64,000 nt of DNA from Anaerolineae bacterium (GTDB lineage Bacteria > Chloroflexota > Anaerolineae > 4572-78 > J111), in contig JAKLJP010000011.1 in the NCBI GenBank assembly GCA_023151115.1, positions 148,028-212,027 on the forward strand. The letters are read 5' to 3'. Both the position numbers and the translations under genes were made by a program. The notes under the pieces are model-generated. The model saw nothing but the letters and a program-made list of their open reading frames with translations. It was not told the DNA's origin and searched no databases. Below, in pieces: positions 42,832-50,722 of the stretch. Every line of letters begins with the position of its first letter. The stretch's first letter is position 1.

Positions 42832-42911
42832 CTTTTGCTCCTTTGCATAGTAAGGTTAATCTGACATTACGCCGTTGTAGCCGAAGCCAATTTGGGCACA
42901 ATCGCCATCCA

Positions 42912-43709
42912 TCAACCAACTTTTTGGGCTGCCTCAACTCGCTCCTGCCATTTGGTTTGTTGTTGGGCCAGCCAATAAAAGTTGCGCGAAACAGCGCGGG
43001 GCCTGGCAGGTGTACCAAAACCCAAAATATAAGCTCGTCGCGGGCTGTTTGAACGATTGGGGCCTGTATAATGCAGGGTGCGGCAATGATGAACCGTTGC
43101 CCCGCCTGCCGGGATAGGGCAGGCCACGGCCTTAGCGACCAACGCCTCTGCGCCATCCACCTCCAACCCAACGACCCGCGGATCGTTACCGATACTGTGG
43201 TGGGGTAATACTTCCTCACTATGGCTGCCCGGTATAAATTGCATGCAGCCATTTTCCAGAGTGGCCTCCTGCAAGGGAATCCAGATGCTCAACGCGTTGT
43301 GCTCCAACTCCGGCGCCCAATAAGCCTCGTCCTGGTGCCAGGGTGTTTCTACGCCGGTATGGGCCGGTTTCATAATGGCGTGTTCACCCCCAAAATCAGC
43401 TTCCGGCCCTAATAATTGGCGGGCAATGATAAGGGCATTGGCGCGGAAGACCGTGTTGAGAAGTTCGGGCGCATATTTGGCCGGATTGAGGATCTGGGGC
43501 AGCGCCGGGGTCTGATCATCTTCATCAGTACTGCTAAGATCAAGATGATTTCCTTCCTCACGCCCCGCTTTGATGGCAAAAAGATGATCATAAACGCCGC
43601 GTAGCTGCGCCACCTCTTCCGCCGTAGTAATCGCCGGAATGGTCAAATACCCTTCCCGCTGAAAGAAAGCAATCTGGTCGTCAGTGAGTGTAAAAGTTGC
43701 ATCGGACAT
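42912..43709 (-). CDS. Phytanoyl-CoA dioxygenase (PhyH) family protein
   Basis: 265 residues of Fe(II)/2-oxoglutarate dioxygenase fold. Iron ligands in ETPWHQDEAYW (HxD) and the distal VHHCRTLHYTG (His), with Arg in SPRRAYILGF for 2-oxoglutarate. The N-terminal QIAFFQREGYLTI is typical of the family. In this operon it may hydroxylate or demethylate a sugar derivative or a substrate such as a phosphonate; the exact substrate is unknown. Confidence 0.9.
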   Translation of the reverse strand: MSDATFTLTDDQIAFFQREGYLTIPAITTAEEVAQLRGVYDHLFAIKAGREEGNHLDLSSTDEDDQTPALPQILNPAKYAPELLNTVFRANALIIARQLLGPEADFGGEHAIMKPAHTGVETPWHQDEAYWAPELEHNALSIWIPLQEATLENGCMQFIPGSHSEEVLPHHSIGNDPRVVGLEVDGAEALVAKAVACPIPAGGATVHHCRTLHYTGPNRSNSPRRAYILGFGTPARPRAVSRNFYWLAQQQTKWQERVEAAQKVG

Positions 43710-43797
43710 ATCTTTTATCCTCCTGGTTTGATGAAGACTGATTTAATGTAAAAACCCTGTCGCCTAAAAGTAACATCACTCCTTAACAAAAATAACA

Positions 43798-44739
43798 TCA
43801 CCCCCTTTCCCTTACAGGAAGACTCAGGTTGAGGGTGGCCGCCGCCCCAATCACCCCTGCTTCATGGCCAAGCGCCGCCGGCAGGATGGGCAGGTCGCGG
43901 GTGGCATCACTCCAGATGTGGGCGCGGGTTGAGGCAATAAAGCTGTCCCAATACAAGCCGCCGGCCAGCCCCAGGCCACCCCCTACAATCACTGCTTCGG
44001 GGTCAAGCGCATTGATCAGCCAACCGACGCTGTTGCCCAGCGCCTCGCCCGCCGTGCGCACTATTTCAATAGCTTTCGGGTCGCCGGCCGCCACAGCAGC
44101 TAACACGGCCTGTCCTGTAGTAGCTCCCCGCTGATAGCGGGCTGCCAGCGCCGGACCGGAGGCATACTCTTCCAGTATCTGCTCCGTGACCGCTCCACAA
44201 ACAGGGCAAAGGGTGGTCAGCGGGCTGGAAGCCAGGATCAAGGCATTGCCCCGCGCCCCCGGATAGGGGCGACCCTCCAAAACCAGGCAGGAGCTAATAC
44301 CCGTGCCAACAGTGATATAGACAAATGACTTGAAATCTTGCCCTGCCCCAAACAGGGCTTCGGCCAGCGCGTGCGCCCGCACATCCGACTCAACCACCGC
44401 CGGGGCCAGCCGGGCCAAAGCCTCGCGGATGGGCAGACCACGCCAGGCGACGGTATGGCCGCTGGTGATATTGCCCTGCAAATCTACCAGCTCGCATATA
44501 CCCAAACCAATACCGGAGACAGCCGGTCCCAGCTGTGCCGCTTGGGTTAGCAGCGCGCCGGCCAGATTGAGCGCATCGCCCAGTACAGCCTCGCCTCCTC
44601 GTTGGGGGTGGGTGGGAATCGTCTGTTTGACCAGGATGCGTCCCGCCGGAAATTCCACCACCCCCCCGGCAATTTTGGTTCCGCCCACATCAAGGCCGAT
44701 GGCGTAAATGGATAAATTGGGATTAGAGTTTGAACACAT
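43798..44739 (-). CDS. ROK-family sugar kinase
   Basis: 313 residues. The ATP-binding IGLDVGGTKIAGGVV, SGIGLGICELVD and the zinc region TLCPVCGAVTEQILEEYASG are visible. The zinc loop is shorter than usual, keeping CPxCG but not the full ROK cysteine set, so metal binding is uncertain. Probably phosphorylates the imported sugar. No DNA-binding domain at the N-terminus, so an enzyme rather than a repressor. Confidence 0.9.
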   Translation of the reverse strand: MCSNSNPNLSIYAIGLDVGGTKIAGGVVEFPAGRILVKQTIPTHPQRGGEAVLGDALNLAGALLTQAAQLGPAVSGIGLGICELVDLQGNITSGHTVAWRGLPIREALARLAPAVVESDVRAHALAEALFGAGQDFKSFVYITVGTGISSCLVLEGRPYPGARGNALILASSPLTTLCPVCGAVTEQILEEYASGPALAARYQRGATTGQAVLAAVAAGDPKAIEIVRTAGEALGNSVGWLINALDPEAVIVGGGLGLAGGLYWDSFIASTRAHIWSDATRDLPILPAALGHEAGVIGAAATLNLSLPVRERG

Positions 44740-44796
44740 ATCACTGAAGTATCGTCGGAACTAAAGGAACTCATAGAACTTGAGTTTCTTCGGCGC

Positions 44797-45660
44797 CTAT
44801 GAGTTTCCTTGAGCCGAATAACTCGGCGCAACGCCAAAAAGAAAACTGACCGGCTGGCCGGAGATATTGTAATATTGGTGCGGCACACCCTGGGGAATGT
44901 AGAAACCATCGCCGGGTTTAAGTTCAAACCAGCGCTGGCCGTCGTTCTCCGGGGTACGTACATTAAGCTGACCGTCTAACAGATACAAACTCTCATCGCC
45001 GTGATGAAGCTGGACATCACTTTTTTGGCCGGGCAAAAGCTCTATTTTACCTACCGTTAAATGCTCAGTTGAGGCTAGCAGCCCGACCAAAACCTGCTGA
45101 GTTTGTCCCTCCAACCCCCATAAAACATCCTGTTCACGCACAATTTGGATAGTAAACTTACGCCGGGCTTCTGTTAGAGCCATTGGCCAGTTGCCCAACC
45201 ATTCCTCCTGAATATATTTTGAGACAGCCAAATTGGGTTTGGTGCGGGCATAAACCCCCGAAGTACCTTGGGCAGGCGGCGGAGCAAAAAATTCCAACAC
45301 CCGCAACGGCTCGGTACTGTGATTAAAAGCGTGGTGCCAGGTGTCGCGCCGAAAAAAGGCTGCTTCCCCCGGCAGCAACCGATGCGTCTCGCCCGTCTCC
45401 GGGTTGCTCAAAACCATCACCCCGCTGAGCACATACAGCACCTCATCGGCGGCAAAAATGGTGCGGTAGTCGTCGGAATGGCGAAAGGCCCCACCCGGCG
45501 GCAGGCCAAACACCAGTTGATGAATTTTATCGCTGGATACATAGATCCAGTCGGCCACCTCGCCCGCTACTTGATCACCCCATAAGTGGCGTGTGACCGT
45601 TTCATAGGGAATATGGGCCGGCCCGGTAAAAGTGGGCCGGGGGGATGAGGCATAACCCAT
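44797..45660 (-). CDS. Double-cupin domain protein
   Basis: 287 residues with two cupin barrels: EVLYVLSGVMVLSNPETGET with WHHAFNHS, and QLHHGDESLYLLDGQLNV with GVPHQYYN. Metal-binding His residues occur in both, though only the second shows a full HxxxxE-like pattern. Such bicupins include sugar isomerases, dioxygenases and binding proteins. Start at 45660 (MGYASSPRP) follows GGAG; the open frame continues upstream into the neighbouring gene. It is in the sugar operon and probably acts on the same substrate. Confidence 0.85.
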   Translation of the reverse strand: MGYASSPRPTFTGPAHIPYETVTRHLWGDQVAGEVADWIYVSSDKIHQLVFGLPPGGAFRHSDDYRTIFAADEVLYVLSGVMVLSNPETGETHRLLPGEAAFFRRDTWHHAFNHSTEPLRVLEFFAPPPAQGTSGVYARTKPNLAVSKYIQEEWLGNWPMALTEARRKFTIQIVREQDVLWGLEGQTQQVLVGLLASTEHLTVGKIELLPGQKSDVQLHHGDESLYLLDGQLNVRTPENDGQRWFELKPGDGFYIPQGVPHQYYNISGQPVSFLFGVAPSYSAQGNS

Positions 45661-45694
45661 GGGGTGTTTTTCTCCCTTCAAACATATTGAGTGA

Positions 45695-46798
45695 TTAAAA
45701 ACTCCGGTCGTGGGCCAGGTGGGCCGTTTCACCCTCAAACGTTGGGTCGAATACCGGCGGGGTGAAGGCGCTTTCAATCAACTTGGCCTGCCCGTCGCGG
45801 CCCGACTCCTGCGCTCTAAGCATGATTTCAAGAACGTGATAGGCGTGCTCCGGGGTATTCAGCGGCGGCGTTTTCTGCTGGATACACTCGACCAGGTGGC
45901 GCAGGCCGTCGGTCCAGGGCCAGGCCGGGTCGGTTTCTTCAAAAATCTGCCAGGCGCCAACCTCGTTCTGCCACAATTCGTAGCCTTCGGGGTCCCAATC
46001 GTCGCCCATCATTTGCATCGTCCCGGCGCTGCCATATAGTTCAATCGCCGGGCAGCGATATTTTTGGATGGTAAAGCCGGTAGTGACCACGGCAAAAACC
46101 GACTCGCCAAAATCCAGCAGCACGTGGGCGTTGTCCTCAGCCTCAACCCGCATCATCTGGCCTTCCACCAACCGCTCCGGGATAGCCACACCGGTCATAG
46201 CCATGACTCGCTTAACCGGCCCCAACAGCCCGGTCAGACTGGTCACATTGTAAACGCCCAGGTCAAACAATGATCCGCCGCCGGGTTGGTAAAACCATCG
46301 CCCCCACCATGGGCCGGCCCAGCCATACAAGGCCCGCGCCGACAGCACCCGGCCAATGTCGCCCCGCCGCAGCCGCTTCGACATAGTCTGGTAGGTGGGG
46401 CTGAGGATGATATGCGGGGCGCACATCAGGTAGCCGGAACTGCGTTTAGCCAGTTCAACCAATTGAGCCGCTTCATCTAAGTTGACCGCCATGGGCTTTT
46501 CTACCAGCACATGCTTGCCGGCTTCCAACGCAGCCCGGGCCAGCGGGCCATGCTCCACCATCGAGGTTAAAATCATGACCAGCTCCACCTGCTCCGACTC
46601 AAGCAACTGCTGGGGGCTGGTTGTAAAGTTGGTGATGCCAAACCGTTCCCGGACCATTTCTCGCCTGGCCTCGACGACATCGCAGGCCATAACCACTTCA
46701 ACCTGCCCGCGCCCACGCAATCTTTCAATGAGCGACATATACGGGCCGCTCATCACACTGCCGCAGCCAATAATGCCAATTTTGACAGGGTAAGACAT
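45695..46798 (-). CDS. Gfo/Idh/MocA-family oxidoreductase
   Basis: 367 residues. N-terminal Rossmann motif VKIGIIGCGSVMSGPYMSLI, then the substrate/cofactor Lys in VLVEKPMAVN, followed by the mixed alpha/beta substrate domain. These enzymes oxidise sugars or inositols with NAD(P). GGAGGG precedes the ATG at 46798; earlier in-frame ATGs read non-conserved sequence. Second gene of the operon after the GntR regulator. Confidence 0.93.
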   Translation of the reverse strand: MSYPVKIGIIGCGSVMSGPYMSLIERLRGRGQVEVVMACDVVEARREMVRERFGITNFTTSPQQLLESEQVELVMILTSMVEHGPLARAALEAGKHVLVEKPMAVNLDEAAQLVELAKRSSGYLMCAPHIILSPTYQTMSKRLRRGDIGRVLSARALYGWAGPWWGRWFYQPGGGSLFDLGVYNVTSLTGLLGPVKRVMAMTGVAIPERLVEGQMMRVEAEDNAHVLLDFGESVFAVVTTGFTIQKYRCPAIELYGSAGTMQMMGDDWDPEGYELWQNEVGAWQIFEETDPAWPWTDGLRHLVECIQQKTPPLNTPEHAYHVLEIMLRAQESGRDGQAKLIESAFTPPVFDPTFEGETAHLAHDRSF

Positions 46799-46892
46799 AA
46801 AATTCCCTCCGAGATTCAAAAGTAATGGGGCCTGGCCCACTCTGGTTTCATCACCTTTGGGGCGAGATTGGGGAACAGATCGGCAATCTTCT

Positions 46893-47675
46893 TTAAGCCA
46901 ACACGACGCTGATGCGGGGGGAACCGGACGTTTCATCAAGGCCGGTCTGGCGTTGGCTTTCTAACTCAAACTTAAACCGGTCGCCGCGATAAATCGCCTT
47001 GAAATATTCCACCGGGCGGTCCCGGTCCCCATAAGTAACGCCTTCCAGCAGAATCATAGGCGTGCCGGCTTCAATGCCAAACAATTGGCTTTCATAATCA
47101 TTGGCAATGGTTGCCTCCAGGGTTTGCCGTGTCCGCTCAAGCTGTAAGCCATAGCGCTGCTCCAACAAAGCATAGAGAGATTTCAGCGCCAAATCCTCCT
47201 GCTCCAAACCAGGGCACCGGTCGGCCGGCACAAAAATTGTCTCCAGGAGGAGGGGTTGATTTCCGCTCAAGCGTAAGCGCACAATTTTGACCGTCAATAT
47301 ATCCGCTGGCAGTTGCAAAGCGGCGCTGACATGCCCCGGTGGGGCAACCCGCGCTTGCTCTAAAACCCGTGAAGTGGCCGGCTCACCCTGACGCATCATC
47401 TCTTCGGTAAAGCCAAGCAGATGCAGCACATTGTGGGCCAGTTTTGGCTCGGCCACAAAAGTGCCAACGCCCGGCTTAACCTCCAAAACTCCCTGGCGCA
47501 TTAAGTAGGCGATGGCCTGGCGAGCCGTCATCCGGCTGATGCCAGCCTGCTCGCTCAACTCCCGCTCCGAGGGGAGTTGAGCGCCCGGTTTCAACTCACC
47601 CATTTGAATCCGCTCACGGATGAGTTCGGCCAGTTGATAGTACAAAGGAACAGGATGTCTTTTGTCGAGAGTCAA
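46893..47675 (-). CDS. GntR-family regulator with UTRA ligand domain
   Basis: 260 residues. Winged-helix N-terminus (PLYYQLAELIRERIQMGELK, LPSERELSEQAGISRMTARQ) and a UTRA effector domain ending with MILLEGVTYGDRDRPVEYFK. It probably represses or activates the downstream sugar operon in response to a sugar or phosphorylated intermediate. It is the first gene of the minus-strand run, and the 47.68-47.8 kb gap should hold its promoter and operator. Confidence 0.92.
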   Translation of the reverse strand: MTLDKRHPVPLYYQLAELIRERIQMGELKPGAQLPSERELSEQAGISRMTARQAIAYLMRQGVLEVKPGVGTFVAEPKLAHNVLHLLGFTEEMMRQGEPATSRVLEQARVAPPGHVSAALQLPADILTVKIVRLRLSGNQPLLLETIFVPADRCPGLEQEDLALKSLYALLEQRYGLQLERTRQTLEATIANDYESQLFGIEAGTPMILLEGVTYGDRDRPVEYFKAIYRGDRFKFELESQRQTGLDETSGSPRISVVLA

Positions 47676-47819
47676 TGGTTTTCACCCTAGAGGTCTATAC
47701 CACAGCCATTGTAACTTAAAAGATAATAGCCGTCAAATCTGATAATCGTATAAGGGGTAGTCCCGCTGTTGATGGTAGATAATTCAGGTTGACAGAGGGG
47801 TGTTCACGAACTTGAGCAC

Positions 47820-48100
47820 GCCACCGATGATGAAAATGCCGACAACGCTGACGAAGCGGCCCTCTCGCTGAGCCGGATGGACGAACTCATGGATGAGCAG
47901 CGGGTGTTCAGCCAGGCGGAGACGCGGGCGGCCTTCTCCGGCGGTGCTGATGGAGCTTTGAGCAATAGACTGAACCCTGGCTGCCCATGAACGGGTCAAA
48001 CTGGCCGAGCCGGAGTTGGTTTACAACTTCACGGTCAAGGGCTGCACACCTACTTCGTGTTGGAAGTCGGGGTGTTGGTGTATAATGCGGGTTGTGGCCT
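47820..48100 (+). pseudogene. Rhs/Hint toxin C-terminal fragment, frameshifted
   Basis: One frame reads NADEAALSLSRMDELMDEQR and then FSQAETRAAFSGGADGALSN. After a frame change it reads VKLAEPELVYNFTVKG, and after another HTYFVLEVGVLVYNAGC, the classical C-terminal Hint-domain end found just before toxin domains in Rhs and other polymorphic toxins. At least two frameshifts and no start make it a relic. It carries the right copy of the 47-bp direct repeat and ends about 40 bases before the PfkB gene. Confidence 0.82.
47838..47884 (+). repeat. 47-bp direct repeat, right copy
   Basis: Matches 39375-39421 with one mismatch. Continues into ELMDEQRVFSQ-coding DNA that is absent after the left copy. 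Confidence 0.9.
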
Positions 48101-48141
48101 GCAGGAGCCATTCGCTATAAATTTATGGAAAGGTTTAAGAC

Positions 48142-49062
48142 ATGGATTTCGTCGCTTTTGGCCTGATCATTGACGACATAGTTTTCCCCGACGGCCGGAC
48201 GGCGATGGGCGTTTTGGGCGGCGGTGGCCCCCAGACGGCTTTTGGTATGAAGCTGTGGGCCGAGCAGGTCGGGCTGGTAGGGGGAGTCGGCCACGATTTG
48301 CCCGCTGAAGCCCTGGTCTGGTTGAAATCAAGTGGTCTTGATACCGCCGGCTTGCGTGTGTCAACCCAATGGCCCACGCCGCGCGCCTGGCAAATTTTGG
48401 AAGCGGACGGCCGCCGCACCCAGGTTTGGCGCGTCCCCGGTCCGGCGATTGGGGCGCAGTTGAGCCGCCGTTTGGAATATATGCCAGACAGCTACCGGCA
48501 GGCGCGGGGCTTTCACCTGGGCCTCCACCCCGAAGAGCCTGACCTTGATTTTATCAAAGCGCTACGTCACGGCGGCGCTGTTGTTTGCATCGAGCCGTTT
48601 CGACCGGCCGCCCGGCCTCTGGCTGAAGCGGAGCTGCGGGCGCTGCTGTCGGCGGGGCAAATTTTTTCACCCAACGACGAAGAGGCCGCCTCGCTGGTCG
48701 GCCCGGCCGAGCCGCTGGAACTGATCCGGCGGCTGGTCGCAGCGGGAGCCGAGGTGGTGGCGCTTCGCCAGGGGGAACGCGGGGCCATCGTCCACCGGGC
48801 CGATATGGGCGAAACCTGGCACATTCCGGCCTTTAACACGCCAGTCGTTGATCCCACCGGGGCAGGCAATGCCTTTTGCGGCGGTTTTTTGGCCGGCTGG
48901 GTTCAAAGCGGCGATTTGCGCCTGGCTGGGTTGTACGGCACAGTTGCCGCCAGTTTCCTGGTCGAGCAGGTTGGCCTGCCGGCGGCGGAGACGCGAAGAG
49001 GCGAGGAAGCGAAGAGGCGCTTGGCTGTCTTGCAGGCCAGCGCAACCTGCCTGGATAAATGA
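48142..49062 (+). CDS. PfkB-family kinase-like protein with GAGN in place of GAGD
   Basis: 306 residues. Glycine-rich [20 protein letters not shown] and a C-terminal [17 protein letters not shown]. The normal catalytic Asp of PfkB (GAGD) is Asn here, a variant I recall from Mak32-like eukaryotic relatives, so catalysis is uncertain. The last 30 residues include [11 protein letters not shown], encoded by GAGGCGAGGA-type repeat words. ATG 48142 has a weak GGAAAGG upstream. The immediate upstream neighbour is the Hint relic, so no operon partner is evident. Confidence 0.85.
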   Translation: MDFVAFGLIIDDIVFPDGRTAMGVLGGGGPQTAFGMKLWAEQVGLVGGVGHDLPAEALVWLKSSGLDTAGLRVSTQWPTPRAWQILEADGRRTQVWRVPGPAIGAQLSRRLEYMPDSYRQARGFHLGLHPEEPDLDFIKALRHGGAVVCIEPFRPAARPLAEAELRALLSAGQIFSPNDEEAASLVGPAEPLELIRRLVAAGAEVVALRQGERGAIVHRADMGETWHIPAFNTPVVDPTGAGNAFCGGFLAGWVQSGDLRLAGLYGTVAASFLVEQVGLPAAETRRGEEAKRRLAVLQASATCLDK

Positions 49063-49114
49063 CCACGAACTGCCACAGGGTTTTGCCATCTTCTACCTTC
49101 TATCCTCGATCCTC

Positions 49115-49245
49115 GTAACTACGTAGGCATCATGTCATTTCGACGAGCCTGCGAGGAGAAATCTTCCAGGTTGGTGCCTGAATAGCCTGTGAGCGGGGAA
49201 GATTTCGAGGCCTACGGCCTCGAAATGACATGCCTGAGTCGTAAC
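49115..49245. repeat. Dispersed palindrome family A, copy 5
   Basis: GTAACTACGTAGGCATCATG and CATGCCTGAGTCGTAAC ends, inner TCATTTCGACGAG and CCTCGAAATGA. It is flanked on both sides by TTCTACCTTCTATCCTC-like words, as if inserted into an older word palindrome. Confidence 0.85.
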
Positions 49246-49327
49246 CCATCCTCTATCTTCCATCTACCATCTTCTATTTTTGCTGGTTGGTTTGACACAC
49301 TCCCCCTCCCTGCGTTAAACTGGCCCT

Positions 49328-50653
49328 ATGACTCCCCGCCACCGGCCCCATTTGCTGCTGTTTAGCCTCAGCCTGTTGTTCATTTTGACCGCCTGTGTTC
49401 CGCCCACGCCGCCCCCTTCGCCCACACCATGGCCCACCGCCACCCCGACACGAACTTCCACTCCAGCCAGCGCAGCCGCAACGCCCCGCCCGTCGGCCAC
49501 ACCCACCCGCACCCCCGCGCCCACGCCTACCCCCCCGGTGACCAATCTGCTGGTCTGGGCCAGCCTGCCCGAAACCCAGACCAAAGCTTTAACCGAGGAT
49601 ATCCAGGCCTTTCAGAAAGAGTTTCCCTCCTATAGCGTCACCTTGCGCCCCTACGACAGCCCGGAAAATTTTATGACCCCTTTGATGGCCGGCGAAACCC
49701 AGTTTGATGTGGTGCTGGCTGCGCCGGTGCTGCTGGGCAGCTTATGGCGGGCCGAGCAGCTTGCGCCCATGGCGGACTTTTATGCCCCGGCGTTTCTCGA
49801 CAGCTTTGCCTCAATCACCCTGCAAGGAGCCAGGCGAGATAACCAGCTTTGGGGTTTGCCTGATACGGCAGGCTTTCATTTGCTGCTGTTTTACAACCGG
49901 GATTTGCTGGATACACCTCCGGGCGATACGGCTGAACTGGCAAAGCTGGCAAAGGAGGGGTCAGCGCCAATTCTGGGGGTCAACAGCTACGATCTGTTGT
50001 GGTTATTACCCTGGCTGCCGGCCTACGGCGGCTGGCTGACCAATGCCGCCGGAAGGCCCACCCTGGATACCCCGGCGATGCAAAAGGCGCTGGAACTTTA
50101 CCGGGGCTGGCACGATCCTAAAGATGGCCTGTCTCCCCTGGCGACCTACGACGAAATGCGGACTCAATTTTTGGCCGGTCAGTTGGCCATGGTCATTGAT
50201 GGGGAGTGGGCGATTGGAGAGCTGGGCCGTTCGGCCAAGATCAATTGGGGCATCGCGCCGCTGCCCAACGTGATCGAGGAAGGCGAAAGCCAGGCGGCGG
50301 CCCCGCTGGTACTGGCCCGCTATTGGGCCATCAGCCGCGCCGCCCGCGGCAACCGGACTTTGGCGGCCGCAGCCTTTGTGGAATTTATCACCCGTCCGGA
50401 ACGCCAACTGGACCGAACCGTCCGTTTTGGACTGCTGCCCACCCGCCGCGAGGCGCTGGATGACCCGCTGATTGTGAATGATTCGACCCTCCGCCTCAGC
50501 GCCGAACAGATGCTCGCCGGGCGGACCATTCCCCTGGGCGTCAACGCCGATGCGCTGCTCAACGCCATGCGCGAACCGCTGCGGCAAGTGCTTGAAGGCG
50601 AATTGACGCCTGAACAGGCCGTGGAGAAGATGCAGGCAAACGTGGAAGAGTGA
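49328..50653 (+). CDS. Extracellular solute-binding lipoprotein, orphan
   Basis: 441 residues. Signal peptide with lipobox (LLFSLSLLFILTAC) followed by a long Pro/Thr linker (to about residue 70), then a family 1 binding-protein fold (LLVWASLPETQTKALTEDIQ, FDVVLAAPVLLGS, LAMVIDGEWAIGELG). No permease or ATPase is adjacent. It may serve a distant transporter or act as a surface sensor. The stop codon overlaps a GAGGCGAAGAGGCGAGG repeat. Confidence 0.9.
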   Translation: MTPRHRPHLLLFSLSLLFILTACVPPTPPPSPTPWPTATPTRTSTPASAAATPRPSATPTRTPAPTPTPPVTNLLVWASLPETQTKALTEDIQAFQKEFPSYSVTLRPYDSPENFMTPLMAGETQFDVVLAAPVLLGSLWRAEQLAPMADFYAPAFLDSFASITLQGARRDNQLWGLPDTAGFHLLLFYNRDLLDTPPGDTAELAKLAKEGSAPILGVNSYDLLWLLPWLPAYGGWLTNAAGRPTLDTPAMQKALELYRGWHDPKDGLSPLATYDEMRTQFLAGQLAMVIDGEWAIGELGRSAKINWGIAPLPNVIEEGESQAAAPLVLARYWAISRAARGNRTLAAAAFVEFITRPERQLDRTVRFGLLPTRREALDDPLIVNDSTLRLSAEQMLAGRTIPLGVNADALLNAMREPLRQVLEGELTPEQAVEKMQANVEE

Positions 50654-50722
50654 GGCGAAGAGGCGAGGATGCGAGGATGGGAGGGTTTATCACCGCCTCA
50701 CTTTTCATCGCCTCATCGCGTC
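50650..50722. repeat. GAGGCGAGGATGCGAGGA palindrome
   Basis: GTGAGGCGAAGAGGCGAGGA is mirrored by CCGCCTCACTTTTCATCGCC and CTCATCGCG. It lies between two convergent genes. Confidence 0.7.

Noticed and set aside
47676..47819. A gene between the GntR regulator and the Hint relic
   Set aside because: Only short frames without motifs; it is better read as promoter DNA for the regulator.
10870..49245. Family A repeats as CRISPR or as an rRNA/tRNA-related element
   Set aside because: Copies are kilobases apart and palindromic, and no spacer structure or RNA gene signature is present.
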